A stretch of 12,387 bases of DNA from Bacillota bacterium (lineage in GTDB: Bacteria; Bacillota; Limnochordia; Limnochordales; ZCTH02-B6): assembly GCA_017578085.1 (NCBI GenBank), contig PKQR01000057.1:1-12387 (forward strand). Reading direction: 5' to 3'. The notes beneath the pieces are model-generated. The model had not been told where the DNA came from. It did no database searches and saw only the letters and a program-made list of their open reading frames with translations. Shown here one piece after another: positions 1 through 7,241 of this stretch. Position 1 is the stretch's first letter. Each line of letters opens with the position of its first letter. The position numbers were made by a program, and so were the translations under genes.

Positions 1-71
1 CGGGCCGCGACGGGCACAAGCCCAGCGGCGGCAAAGGGCAGGAGGACCACAAGTTGCAGCGCCGACGCCAT
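1..71 (-). CDS. N-terminal fragment of a membrane protein, possibly an Mrp/NuoL-type antiporter subunit A
   Basis: The minus strand opens with ATG at 69-71, preceded by AAGGGGG (78-84) at 6-nt spacing, and stays open to the window edge. Only about 23 residues are visible. They are almost all hydrophobic and carry a pattern like LQLVVLLPF followed by a Pro-containing segment. This resembles the first membrane helix of MrpA (the large subunit of multisubunit Na+/H+ antiporters) and of related NuoL-like proteins. That match rests on memory of the family N-terminus and is weak because the fragment is so short; any polytopic membrane protein could begin this way. The gene lies downstream of livF on the same strand but 210 bp away, so it probably has its own transcription start. 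Confidence 0.5.
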   Translation of the reverse strand, partial: MASALQLVVLLPFAAAGLVPVAA

Positions 72-92
72 CGGTAACCCCCTTGGTCCTGT

Positions 93-110
93 GGCCGTCC
101 GGGCACGGCC
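93..110. repeat. Short inverted repeat in the 5' leader of the gene at 1-71
   Basis: GGCCGT (93-98) and ACGGCC (105-110) are perfect 6-bp arms around a 6-nt loop, just upstream of the AAGGGGG ribosome binding site. It may fold in the leader RNA. No function can be assigned. Confidence 0.3.
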
Positions 111-218
111 GACTCACAACTCGAGCAACCGCGAGTGCCACACAAATCGAGCGACGAGGCAGGTACAGGTGGGAAGATCGTCCGGACCGGAGGAACGCCC
201 GCAAGGCGCTCTTTCAAA

Positions 219-248
219 AGTTTACCAGGCGCCGGCCCTGCTACGCAA
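219..248 (-). promoter_or_regulatory. Possible promoter for the gene starting at 71
   Basis: On the minus strand there is a -35-like TTGCGT (243-248) and, 18 nt further, a -10-like TAAACT (219-224) preceded by TGG, which would fit an extended -10. Both hexamers match the housekeeping consensus only in part. The implied 5' leader of about 140 nt contains a small hairpin (93-110). Confidence 0.25.
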
Positions 249-263
249 TGGTGGGATTTTTCC

Positions 264-280
264 GCCCGGCGGCGCCGGGC
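264..280. repeat. GC-rich hairpin just after livF
   Basis: GCCCGGC and GCCGGGC form a perfect 7-bp stem around a 3-nt loop, starting immediately after the livF stop codon. On the livF strand the hairpin is followed by GGAAAAATCC, an A-run rather than a T-run, so it is not a canonical intrinsic terminator. It could protect the 3' end of the liv transcript or act as a weak, T-run-free terminator. Confidence 0.45.
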
Positions 281-281
281 C

Positions 282-1035
<754 letters not shown>

Positions 1036-1052
<17 letters not shown>

Positions 1053-1860
1053 CGCCCATCGCCTCCTCACCCAAGTATGCCTCGATGACCCGCGGGTCCC
1101 GCTGCACTTCGGCGGGCGGCCCGTCGGCGATGACCGCGCCCCGGTCCAGGACGACGATGCGCTCCGAGATCTCCATCACCATGCGCAGGTCGTGCTCCAC
1201 CAGCACGACAGCGATCCCTAAGTCCTTCTGGATGTCCCGGATGGTGAAGACCAGGTCCTGCTTTTCCTCAGCCGTCATGCCGGCCGAAGGCTCATCCAGC
1301 AGCAAAAGGCGCGGCTCGGTGGCCAGGGCCCGTCCGACCTCCACCAGCTTCTGCTGGCCGTACGGGAGTGACGCAACCGTGCGGTGGCGCACCGACTGCA
1401 GATCCAGCATGTCCAGGATCTCCTCCACCCGGCGCCGCTGGGCCACCTCATCCCGCCACCAGCGGGGCGTCGAAAAGGCGGCGGAGAAAAAGCCCGCGCG
1501 CACGTGCAGGTGCCGGCCCAAGAGCAGGTTGTCCAACACCGTCATGTGGCGGAAGAGCTCGATGTTCTGAAACGTGCGCGCGATGCCCAGCGCCGCGATG
1601 CGGTCCGGCCGGAGTCCAACGATGCTTCGCCCGTCCAACAAGATTTCGCCCGACGAGGGGCGATAAAGGCCCGTCACGCAGTTGAACAGGCTCGTCTTGC
1701 CGGCGCCATTGGGCCCAATGACGGACATGAGTTCCCCCGGCCACACCGACAGGTGGACGTCGTTGAGCGCCTGGATCCCGCCGAAGCGGAGGTTGAGGCG
1801 CCGGACCTCCAAGAGAGGTCCGGCGCCCGCTTGCCTGGTGTTGATGTCCGCTGCCGCCAT
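1036..1860 (-). CDS. livG: Branched-chain amino-acid type ABC transporter ATP-binding protein LivG
   Basis: LivG is the second ATPase of the LIV/HAAT importer and pairs with LivF under the LivH/LivM permeases. The 274-residue product has Walker A GPNGAGKTS (49-57), a Q-loop TFQN (96-99), the signature LPYGQQ (165-170), Walker B LLLLDEP (185-191) and the H-loop VEHD with His223. It also has the insertion between Q-loop and signature, with a Trp-rich RWWRDE stretch near 133-138, that distinguishes LivG from LivF. The ATG at 1858-1860 lies 6 bp after the livJ stop. The ribosome binding site is weak (GAGCGGAT region), suggesting coupling to livJ translation. The first 15 residues are probably a flexible extension before the core that starts at LLEVRRLNL. 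Confidence 0.94.
1062..1067 (-). promoter_or_regulatory. livF ribosome binding site inside livG, pointing to a CTG start
   Basis: AGGAGG on the minus strand lies within the last codons of livG. It is 9 nt upstream of CTG (1050-1052) and directly against the GTG at 1068-1070, which is therefore unlikely as a start. An ATG at 1057-1059 belongs to the livG frame. Confidence 0.6.
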
Positions 1861-1866
1861 ATCCGC

Positions 1867-3054
1867 TCAGTACTCGACCGGATACTCGATCCAGTCCGTC
1901 AGCTGGTGGGGCACGCCGCCCTCCATCCGCGCCAGGAAGATGCGGTTGATGCCCTGCCGGCGACCGGGACCGAAGGTGACGCCCCGCAAGAGCTCCCCGT
2001 CCCAGTTCTGAATGGACTCCATGGCGGCCACAAAGGACTCCTTGGTCAAGTTGGGACCCGCGCGGCGAAAGCCCTCCAGCATCGGCTCAATGAAGGTCAC
2101 GCCCGCCAAGGCGTTGAACGCCATCGCGGCCAGCTCGGGGTTGCGCTCGACGAGGATTTGCAGGACGCGGTCCACCTTTTCATCGGTGCCCGGGTACGGG
2201 AAGTACGACGGCACGATCACGCCGTCCCACGCCGCGCCGGCCAAACGGGCCATGATGGGATCCGCCAGGGTAAAGGACGACAGGATCTGCGGGCGCGGGT
2301 TGAGCTGCGCCAGCGCGGCCGCGGCCATGGCGCCGTGGTTTGGTGTGGCGTAGAGGATGACCGCGTCGGCCCGGGCCTGGCCGATCCGCAGGGCGTGCAC
2401 GCTCAAGTCGACGTCGGTGAGCTCATAGGAAACCTCCGCCACCGGCGCCATGCCCAGCTCCGCCAAGGCGTCCCGGACGCCCCTCAGGCCGTTCATGCCG
2501 TACTGGTCATTCTGGTAGATGATGGCGACGCGCTGCTTGCCCAGCTCCTGCACCGCGTAGCGGGCCAGGATCTTGGCCTCCTGATAGTAGTTGGGATACG
2601 TCACAAACAGGTAATGGATATTGGGATTGCCGATCCACGGGTCCGACTCCACCGCCGGCGTCATCCAGATGACCTCGTTTTGGAAGATGTAATCCCGCAC
2701 GGCGGCGGCGTTGGCCGAACCGATCATGCCGACGATGCCGAAGACGCCTACCCGCTCCACCAGCTCCAGGACGTTGGCCACCGCGCGCGGCGGCTGGTAG
2801 CCGTCGTCCCGGATCTCGAAGCGGATCGTGCGGCCGTGGATGCCGCCCTGTTCATTGATGTACTGCAGGTACGCCTCGATGCCCCGCGCGGTTGCACCCC
2901 ACGGTGCCGCCGGGCCCGACAGCGGTGCAGTCGTGCCGAGGATGATCTCCGTCGGCGTGATCCCCCGCTCCTGGGCCATCACCGGCAACGCCGCCAGGGC
3001 CGCCACGACCAGCGCCAACCCCAACGCCAGGCGAGAACGATGAAGCAATCGCAA
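1867..3054 (-). CDS. livJ: Periplasmic-type branched-chain amino-acid/amide binding protein (LivJ/LivK family)
   Basis: This is the extracytoplasmic receptor (Peripla_BP_6/type I fold) that would deliver ligand to LivH/LivM. The start is the TTG at 3052-3054, 9 nt after AAAAGGGGG (3064-3072). It gives 395 residues with a textbook signal peptide: basic n-region (1-8, RLLHRSR), hydrophobic core (9-24) and a likely signal peptidase I site after VMA (25-27). The mature protein begins QERGITPTEIILGTTAPLSG, the characteristic first strand and ligand loop of the family. A central YQNDQYGMNG segment is also typical. There is no lipobox cysteine, which is odd for a monoderm, where binding proteins are normally lipid-anchored. 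The frame stays open upstream to 3219, but that extension is basic, low in complexity and would bury the signal peptide. Substrate unknown; leucine/isoleucine/valine, amides and urea are all possible for this family. Confidence 0.92.
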   Translation of the reverse strand: MRLLHRSRLALGLALVVAALAALPVMAQERGITPTEIILGTTAPLSGPAAPWGATARGIEAYLQYINEQGGIHGRTIRFEIRDDGYQPPRAVANVLELVERVGVFGIVGMIGSANAAAVRDYIFQNEVIWMTPAVESDPWIGNPNIHYLFVTYPNYYQEAKILARYAVQELGKQRVAIIYQNDQYGMNGLRGVRDALAELGMAPVAEVSYELTDVDLSVHALRIGQARADAVILYATPNHGAMAAAALAQLNPRPQILSSFTLADPIMARLAGAAWDGVIVPSYFPYPGTDEKVDRVLQILVERNPELAAMAFNALAGVTFIEPMLEGFRRAGPNLTKESFVAAMESIQNWDGELLRGVTFGPGRRQGINRIFLARMEGGVPHQLTDWIEYPVEY

Positions 3055-3221
3055 ACTCGACAACCCCCTTTTGCCCCCCGTTTTCCTGTCAATGCTCCGC
3101 TTACCTGCCTCCTCGTCGCGCGAGCCTGAATCGCCGCTGCGCTCTTCCCTTGCGCTCGCACCCCCTCGCTGCGCCGGCTGACCCGCCCCCATTGGCAGCC
3201 TCTGGCCCGGGGCCGGCAACG
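3055..3221 (-). other. Gap between livH and livJ
   Basis: This 167-bp gap inside the liv cluster stays open in the livJ frame but looks non-coding: a basic, Gly/Arg-rich translation before the signal peptide. It carries the livJ ribosome binding site (3064-3072), a repeated GCGCAGCG on the minus strand, and weak stems. A perfect TTGACA (3087-3092) has no -10 at the right distance. It may be a processing or differential-expression region that raises binding-protein levels, which is inference. Confidence 0.4.
3064..3072 (-). promoter_or_regulatory. livJ ribosome binding site selecting a TTG start
   Basis: AAAAGGGGG on the minus strand is followed after 9 nt by TTG (3052-3054), which opens directly into the signal peptide. 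Another TTG lies directly against the purine run and is too close. Confidence 0.65.
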
Positions 3222-4097
3222 TCAGACGCGCCGCATGAACTTGTGGCCGAAAAGCCCCTCCGGCCGCACCAATAGCACGGCGATAATGATCAGGAAAGCG
3301 ACCGTCGTCCTCAGCGACGTCGACACGTAGCCGCCGAACAGGTTTTCCACCACGCCGATGATGAGCGACCCGACGATGGCTCCAGGCAGGCTGTCCAGCC
3401 CGCCGAGCACCGCGCCGGCGAATCCTTTTAGGAACGGGTCAAACATCATCGACGGGTGGACCAGCGTCACAGGCGCGAGCAGCATCCCCGCGATGGCCCC
3501 AAGCGTCGCGGACACGCCCCAGGTGACGGCGAACACCCGGCGCACCGGGATGCCGAGCACCCGGGCGGCCACGTCGTTTTGCGACACCGCCCGCATGGCC
3601 AGGCCGAACCGCGTTTTTTGCACCAATAGGTACAGGCCCAGCATGGCCACGAGCGCCACAACGAAGCTCCCCAGAGCCACCTGGTTGACGAAAACGCCGC
3701 CGATGTTGTAAATGACGGCCCGGGACAAGGGGAACGGCAGCACCTTGGTGTCCGCTCCCCAGATGACGACGGCCATGCCGCTCAGGACCAGCGCGAAACC
3801 GGCCGTGGTGATGATCTGGCCGAGGAGCGTCGCTTCTTTCACTGGCCGCAGGACGAGGAAGTAGAACGAGGCGCCGGCGGCAAAGGCGACCGCAAGCGTC
3901 AGTACTGCGGCCGGGCCGAAGGCGACCCCGCCGGCGGTCAGGAGGCTGTAGGCGACCATGGTCGCAATCATGGACATCTCGCCGTGGGCGAAGTTGAGCA
4001 CCCGCGACGTGCGGTACAACAGCACGATGCCGAGGGAAACCAGCGCATACAGGCTGCCGATGGACAGCCCGCTGACCACCAACTGCCAGAAGAACAA
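3222..4097 (-). CDS. livH: Branched-chain amino-acid type ABC transporter permease LivH
   Basis: LivH is one of the two integral membrane subunits of the LIV/HAAT importer. With the TTG start at 4095-4097 it has 291 residues. Diagnostic patterns are GLSIGSLYALVSLG (10-23), LNFAHGEMSM (34-43) and the cytoplasmic coupling segment MRAVSQNDVAARVLGI, which contacts the ATPases. A further Gly-rich motif, GFAGAVLGGLDSLPGAIVG, precedes the last helices. Around eight hydrophobic segments are visible. The frame is open to a GTG at 4166, which would overlap livM by 43 nt and add a polar extension. The TTG has GGAAGGGG (4108-4115) 10 nt upstream and matches the normal family N-terminus. livM ends 26 bp upstream and livJ begins 167 bp downstream. 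Confidence 0.93.
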   Translation of the reverse strand: MFFWQLVVSGLSIGSLYALVSLGIVLLYRTSRVLNFAHGEMSMIATMVAYSLLTAGGVAFGPAAVLTLAVAFAAGASFYFLVLRPVKEATLLGQIITTAGFALVLSGMAVVIWGADTKVLPFPLSRAVIYNIGGVFVNQVALGSFVVALVAMLGLYLLVQKTRFGLAMRAVSQNDVAARVLGIPVRRVFAVTWGVSATLGAIAGMLLAPVTLVHPSMMFDPFLKGFAGAVLGGLDSLPGAIVGSLIIGVVENLFGGYVSTSLRTTVAFLIIIAVLLVRPEGLFGHKFMRRV

Positions 4098-4107
4098 AGC
4101 CGGGCGT

Positions 4108-4115
4108 CCCCTTCC
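4108..4115 (-). promoter_or_regulatory. livH ribosome binding site selecting a TTG start
   Basis: GGAAGGGG on the minus strand, between the livM stop and livH, is 10 nt before TTG (4095-4097). It argues against the GTG at 4166. Confidence 0.5.
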
Positions 4116-4123
4116 GCGGCCGG

Positions 4124-5134
4124 CTACAGCGGCCAGGTTTTGCTCCAGAGCTTGATCTTGAGCCACCGCCCGTAAAGGCCCAGCGGCTCGATGGTCATGA
4201 CGAGAATGACGACCGCGCCGTACACGACGGGCAGGTACTCTTGCGCTTGTGACAGCCCAAACTGGAGCAGGGTCAAGAGCGTCGCGCCGAACATGCTGCC
4301 CGGGATGGTGCCGAGACCGCCGACGACCACCATGGCCAAGTAATAGATCGATTCATACAGGTTGAACATGGTGGGCTCCAAGTAGCGGACAACGTAGGCT
4401 TCCAGCGCCCCGCCGAAGCCGGCGTAAAACGCGCTGACCGCGAAGGCCAGCGTCTTGTAGTACCGCAGGTTGACGCCGGTAACTTCGGCCGCGATGTCGC
4501 TGTCCCGCAGGGCTACGAAGGCCCGGCCGACGTGCGACCGGGTCAGGTTGAAGGCGACGAGGCTCAATAGAACGACGCACGTCCAGACCAGAAAATACAT
4601 GCTCTGGTGGGAGTTGAGCAGCCAGGGCCCGATGCGGGCCGTCGGCACGAAAAGCCCGATGCGCCCGCCGGACACCGCCGGCCAGTTGATGAGGAGTTGC
4701 TGTACCGCCAATCCGAAACCGAGGGTGACGATGGAAAGGTACGGGCCCTCCAGCCTCAGCGCAGGCAAGCCCACCAGCACGCCAAAGACGGCCGCGGCAG
4801 CGCCGCCCACCAAAAGCGCCACCCAGAAGGGGCCGCCCAGCCATTGAAAAGCGGCTGCCTTCTGAAAGGCCGTGACGAAGTGGGTTGCGGCATAAGCCCC
4901 GATGGCGACGAAGCCCACATGCCCCAGTGAGATTTGGCCTGTGTAGCCGACCAGCAGGTTCAACCCGATCGCGACGATGATCTTACTGCCGATGATGTTG
5001 GCGATGTAAAGTTGGTAGCCTCTCAAGAACCACGGGGCTGCCAGCAGAGCCGCCGCCAGCAGGGCGACGCCCATCCAGCCGGCCCAACCCCGCACCAGCG
5101 CCATCTCTTCTTCATACTTTTGGATAAGTTGCAT
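4124..5134 (-). CDS. livM: Branched-chain amino-acid type ABC transporter permease LivM
   Basis: LivM is the second membrane subunit of the importer. The ATG at 5132-5134 follows AAGGGGG (5141-5147) by 6 nt and gives 336 residues, within the family range; a longer frame to 5176 has no better site. The diagnostic LivM signature GYTGQISLGHVGFVAIGAY begins at residue 63. The coupling segment ALRDSDIAAEVTGVNL and a C-terminal GGLGTIPGSMFGA motif are also present. The short N-terminal stretch before the first helix is charged (QKYEEEM). It is the first gene of the liv cluster on the transcribed strand, followed 26 bp later by livH. Having livM before livH, with the binding-protein gene after both, is not the common order. 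Confidence 0.93.
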   Translation of the reverse strand: MQLIQKYEEEMALVRGWAGWMGVALLAAALLAAPWFLRGYQLYIANIIGSKIIVAIGLNLLVGYTGQISLGHVGFVAIGAYAATHFVTAFQKAAAFQWLGGPFWVALLVGGAAAAVFGVLVGLPALRLEGPYLSIVTLGFGLAVQQLLINWPAVSGGRIGLFVPTARIGPWLLNSHQSMYFLVWTCVVLLSLVAFNLTRSHVGRAFVALRDSDIAAEVTGVNLRYYKTLAFAVSAFYAGFGGALEAYVVRYLEPTMFNLYESIYYLAMVVVGGLGTIPGSMFGATLLTLLQFGLSQAQEYLPVVYGAVVILVMTIEPLGLYGRWLKIKLWSKTWPL

Positions 5135-5179
5135 CGGCTGCCCCCTTGTCGCACGCTTCCTGGAAACTGGGGACATTCC

Positions 5180-5203
5180 TTATGGCGCGAATATTCCACA
5201 CAT
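5180..5203 (-). CDS. Putative 7-codon leader ORF upstream of livM
   Basis: On the minus strand AGGAGG (5212-5217) is followed after 8 nt by ATG (5201-5203) and a reading frame MCGIFAP that ends at TAA (5180-5182), 45 nt before the livM start codon. Both the ribosome binding site and its spacing are ideal. The Shine-Dalgarno sequence lies in the 3' arm of a hairpin (5209-5246), so folding and translation would compete. The peptide has one Ile, coded by ATA, and no run of branched-chain codons, so a classical attenuation peptide sensing Leu/Ile/Val is not obvious. It may be a real leader or a chance short ORF. Confidence 0.35.
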   Translation of the reverse strand: MCGIFAP

Positions 5204-5208
5204 GAAAA

Positions 5209-5246
5209 CAGCCTCCTGCTGTCGATCACGCCCAGCGTGGAGGCTG
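5209..5246 (-). terminator. Hairpin plus T-run between pfkA and livM: terminator or attenuator
   Basis: The arms CAGCCTCC (plus positions 5239-5246) and GGAGGCTG (5209-5216) are perfect 8-bp complements on the transcribed minus strand. The loop holds a second small stem (ACGC/GCGT), and TTTTC follows directly (5204-5208). This could terminate pfkA transcription 40 nt after its stop. The T-run is short (four Ts). The alternative hairpin at 5232-5247 uses four of the same bases, so the two cannot form together, which is the logic of an attenuator in front of livM. Confidence 0.45.
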
Positions 5247-5247
5247 G
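5232..5247 (-). repeat. Alternative hairpin overlapping the pfkA-livM terminator stem
   Basis: CCAGC and GCTGG form a 5-bp stem around a 6-nt loop. Bases 5243-5246 are shared with the 5' arm of the terminator-like hairpin at 5209-5246, so formation of one blocks the other. A further 7-bp GC-rich stem (5260-5276, one G-U pair) lies just after the pfkA stop. Confidence 0.35.
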
Positions 5248-5259
5248 AATCGGCTTCGT

Positions 5260-5276
5260 GAGGCCCCGCGGACCTC
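5260..5276 (-). repeat. GC-rich stem directly after pfkA
   Basis: On the minus strand GAGGTCC and GGGCCTC pair over 7 bp (one G-U) around the loop GCG, 10 nt after the pfkA stop codon. No T-run follows, so it is more likely an RNA 3'-end stabiliser or part of the leader structure than a terminator. Confidence 0.35.
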
Positions 5277-5286
5277 GAACGGCCCT

Positions 5287-6258
5287 TCAGCGCGCGAGGA
5301 CCCGCGCCAGCTCATACAGCTCCCGGTCGGCGTACCGGGTGCGACCAGCCACCTCCGCAAGCGGCGTCAAGTGGGGACGATGGTTAACCCAGCCCACCAG
5401 CACGCCGTAGTGCCCGCCCAGCAGCGCCTGCACCGCCGCCGCGCCCAAGCGCGTCCCCAGCATGCGGTCAAACGCGGTGGGCGTACCGCCCCGCTGAACG
5501 TGGCCCAGCACCGTCAACCGCAGCTCGAAACCGGTGTCGGCCTGGCGCTCGCGGAAGTACTGGATCAACTGCGCGGCATTGGGCTTGGCGCCTTCCGCCA
5601 CGATCAGGATGGCGTGGGACTTGCCGCGCGCGTAAGCATCTTTCAGCTCCTGGAGCACATCGTCGGGCTCGATGGGAACCTCCGGGATGATAACGGCCTC
5701 CGCGCCGCCCGTGATGCCCGCCATGAGGGCGATGTAGCCCGTATCACGGCCCATGACTTCCACCAGAAACGCGCGGGTGTGGGAAGACGCCGTCGCCTTG
5801 ATTCGGTCGATGGCTTCCAGGACCGTATTGACGGCCGTGTCAGCGCCGATGCTGATGTCGGTGCCGTAGAGGTCGTTGTCGATGGTGGAGGCGACGCCGA
5901 CCACGGGAAACCCCATCTTGTACAGCTCGTAGCTGCCGGTTTGCGAGCCGTTGCCGCCGATGACGATCAGGCCATCGATCCGCCGCTCGGAGAGCTTGCG
6001 GATGGCCTGGCGCCGCCCAGCCTCCTCGCGAAACTCCTTGGACCGGGCGCTGCGCAGCACCGTGCCCGCCTGCTGGATGATGCCGCCCACGTCCCGGTTG
6101 GTCAGCCGCTCCATCTCCCCGTTGATCAAGCCGGCAAAGCCGTTGCGCACGCCGTAAACTTCAAGCCCGGCGGCTATCCCCGTCCGCACGACGGCGCGAA
6201 TGGCTGCGTTCATCCCTGGCGCGTCACCGCCGCTGGTCAAGACCGCAATGCGTTTCAC
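5287..6258 (-). CDS. pfkA: 6-phosphofructokinase, ATP type
   Basis: PfkA phosphorylates fructose 6-phosphate to the 1,6-bisphosphate, the committed step of glycolysis, in the cytoplasm. The GTG at 6256-6258 follows AAGGAGGGGG (6265-6274) by 6 nt and gives 323 residues, close to the 319-320 of well-studied bacterial enzymes. Numbering coincides with Escherichia coli PfkA over the first half. Visible are SGGDAPGMN (9-17), Arg72, TIDND with Asp127 and Asp129, Arg162, MGR (169-171), Glu222 and GHVQRGG near 252-258. Two positions differ from the E. coli pattern: Asn103 in GGNGS replaces the usual Asp of GGDGS, and Ser124 replaces Gly before TIDND. Gly104 is kept, which favours ATP over pyrophosphate. 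The frame runs upstream to 6432 but that part overlaps the previous gene. It lies 100 bp after the Cof phosphatase and 152 bp before livM. Confidence 0.95.
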   Translation of the reverse strand: MKRIAVLTSGGDAPGMNAAIRAVVRTGIAAGLEVYGVRNGFAGLINGEMERLTNRDVGGIIQQAGTVLRSARSKEFREEAGRRQAIRKLSERRIDGLIVIGGNGSQTGSYELYKMGFPVVGVASTIDNDLYGTDISIGADTAVNTVLEAIDRIKATASSHTRAFLVEVMGRDTGYIALMAGITGGAEAVIIPEVPIEPDDVLQELKDAYARGKSHAILIVAEGAKPNAAQLIQYFRERQADTGFELRLTVLGHVQRGGTPTAFDRMLGTRLGAAAVQALLGGHYGVLVGWVNHRPHLTPLAEVAGRTRYADRELYELARVLAR

Positions 6259-6358
6259 CAGCGACCCCCTCCTTGTCCTCCGGCGCAAACCCTGTGGGAT
6301 TCGCGTTGGCATTTTCTGGTCGCACGCTGGTGCGTTCGCCGTTGGCCGATACGCTACG
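6259..6358 (-). other. Short intergenic region between the Cof phosphatase and pfkA
   Basis: This 100-bp gap holds the strong pfkA ribosome binding site (6265-6274) and a small hairpin, CGCAC/GTGCG around GCTG (6321-6334), with no T-run on either side. I see no convincing -35/-10 pair. The pfkA promoter may lie in the upstream coding region, or pfkA may be cotranscribed with the genes before it. Confidence 0.4.
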
Positions 6359-7183
6359 TTAGCCTTGCCGTGGCTGGAATACCCATGCCTCGAGGGCGTC
6401 TGCCACCGTTTCCCCCTTCTGCAAGACCACATCGGCCACCAAGTGCAGCCTGGGATCGCTGTGTCCCATGGCGATACCCGTACCGGCGAAGCTCAGCAGG
6501 CTGAAGTCATTTAGAGAATCCCCCATGGCCAGCACCTGTCGCCGGTCGATCCCGCGGCTCGCGCAATATTCGGCCAAGGCGTAGCCTTTGGTGGCCAATG
6601 GGTGCAGGATGTGGATGACCTGGGGGTCGTCGTAACTGGGCAGTACCAACAGCTGGACGGCGCCATCCAGGTAGCTGCAATGCCGGATGACCCACCGGCA
6701 TTCCGCCTCGCCCCAGACGATGATCTGGTCGGGTGGCGCCGCGAGCCGGTCGGCCAGGTCCGGGTCCACGACGCCCGGCAGCACATAGGCGTTGTCGCCG
6801 GGGTCTTTGGTGTAGTAAATGACATCGCCGGCGTCGACCCGGGCCCGGACCCCGGCCGCCCGCATCTCCCCCAGTATGAACTGGGCCACGGCCAGCGGCA
6901 CCGGCAGCCGGCGCAGGACACGCCCGGCTCCGTCGTACGTGACACCGCCGGTCGTGCAAATCATGGGAAGGTCGTCGGCGATGGCCCGCGCCACCGGCAA
7001 AGCCGTCTGCCGCGTCCGACCGGTGGCCAAGATGACCTCGATCCCCGCCTCCCGGCAGCGGCGCACCGCCGCCACATCCCTGGGGGACAACTGCTTGTCC
7101 GGCCCCAGCAGCGTGTCATCAATGTCCAAGGCGACCAGCCGGAAGCGCCCGTTGCTCCCGGCCGTGCCAAAGTGGTTGCTCAC
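6359..7183 (-). CDS. Cof-type (subfamily IIB) HAD phosphatase
   Basis: A cytoplasmic haloacid-dehalogenase-fold hydrolase of 274 residues, likely acting on small phosphorylated metabolites such as sugar phosphates; the substrate cannot be told. All four HAD motifs are visible: LDIDDTLL with nucleophile Asp20 and acid/base Asp22, ILATGR with Thr54, the motif III Lys199 in ATKGYAL, and MGDSLNDFSLL with Asp222 and Asp226. The segment GIAMGHSDPRLHLVADVV is typical of the Cof C-terminus. The cap domain lies between motifs II and III, as in subfamily IIB. The start is GTG (7181-7183), 7 nt after GGGGGG (7191-7196). The frame is open to 7405 but would then overlap the upstream phosphatase. It lies 58 bp after that gene, so the two HAD genes are probably cotranscribed. 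Confidence 0.9.
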   Translation of the reverse strand: MSNHFGTAGSNGRFRLVALDIDDTLLGPDKQLSPRDVAAVRRCREAGIEVILATGRTRQTALPVARAIADDLPMICTTGGVTYDGAGRVLRRLPVPLAVAQFILGEMRAAGVRARVDAGDVIYYTKDPGDNAYVLPGVVDPDLADRLAAPPDQIIVWGEAECRWVIRHCSYLDGAVQLLVLPSYDDPQVIHILHPLATKGYALAEYCASRGIDRRQVLAMGDSLNDFSLLSFAGTGIAMGHSDPRLHLVADVVLQKGETVADALEAWVFQPRQG

Positions 7184-7216
7184 AGTGCTGCCCCCCGTTG
7201 CGCGGCGGGTCTGGCG

Positions 7217-7234
7217 CCGGCGGCCGCGCGCCGG
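7217..7234. repeat. GC-rich hairpin between the two HAD genes
   Basis: CCGGCG and CGCCGG form a 6-bp stem around a 6-nt loop; it starts inside the last codons of nothing and lies wholly within or at the edge of the 58-bp gap before the Cof gene. No T-run follows, so I do not call it a terminator. Confidence 0.25.
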
Positions 7235-7241
7235 GCGCGGC

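Noticed and set aside
264..280. Hairpin after livF as an intrinsic terminator
   Set aside because: An A-run and not a T-run follows on the transcribed strand. Kept only as an inverted repeat.
3087..3092. Perfect TTGACA on the minus strand upstream of livJ
   Set aside because: At 16-18 nt downstream there is only the G-rich ribosome binding site and no -10-like sequence, so it is not a supported promoter.
1384..3129. 581-codon open frame on the plus strand
   Set aside because: It lies opposite livG and livJ, whose motifs are clear. The translation is rich in Arg, His, Gln and Ala with no domain, typical of an antisense shadow in GC-rich DNA.
5180..5203. Remnant of a glutamine amidotransferase gene (MCGIF start)
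   Set aside because: Only five residues match and no amidotransferase-like sequence follows in any frame, so chance is the simplest explanation.
5135..5286. T-box riboswitch for branched-chain amino acids upstream of livM
   Set aside because: No TGGTACCGCGG-like T-box sequence was found; GGTCCGCGGGG at 5265-5275 is only a partial look-alike and is explained by a stem.
5371..6504. 377-codon open frame on the plus strand
   Set aside because: It is the antisense shadow of pfkA, with no domain.
7217..7234. Hairpin between the HAD genes as a terminator
   Set aside because: No T-run on either strand, and part of the stem is close to or within the end of GC-rich sequence where such stems arise by chance.
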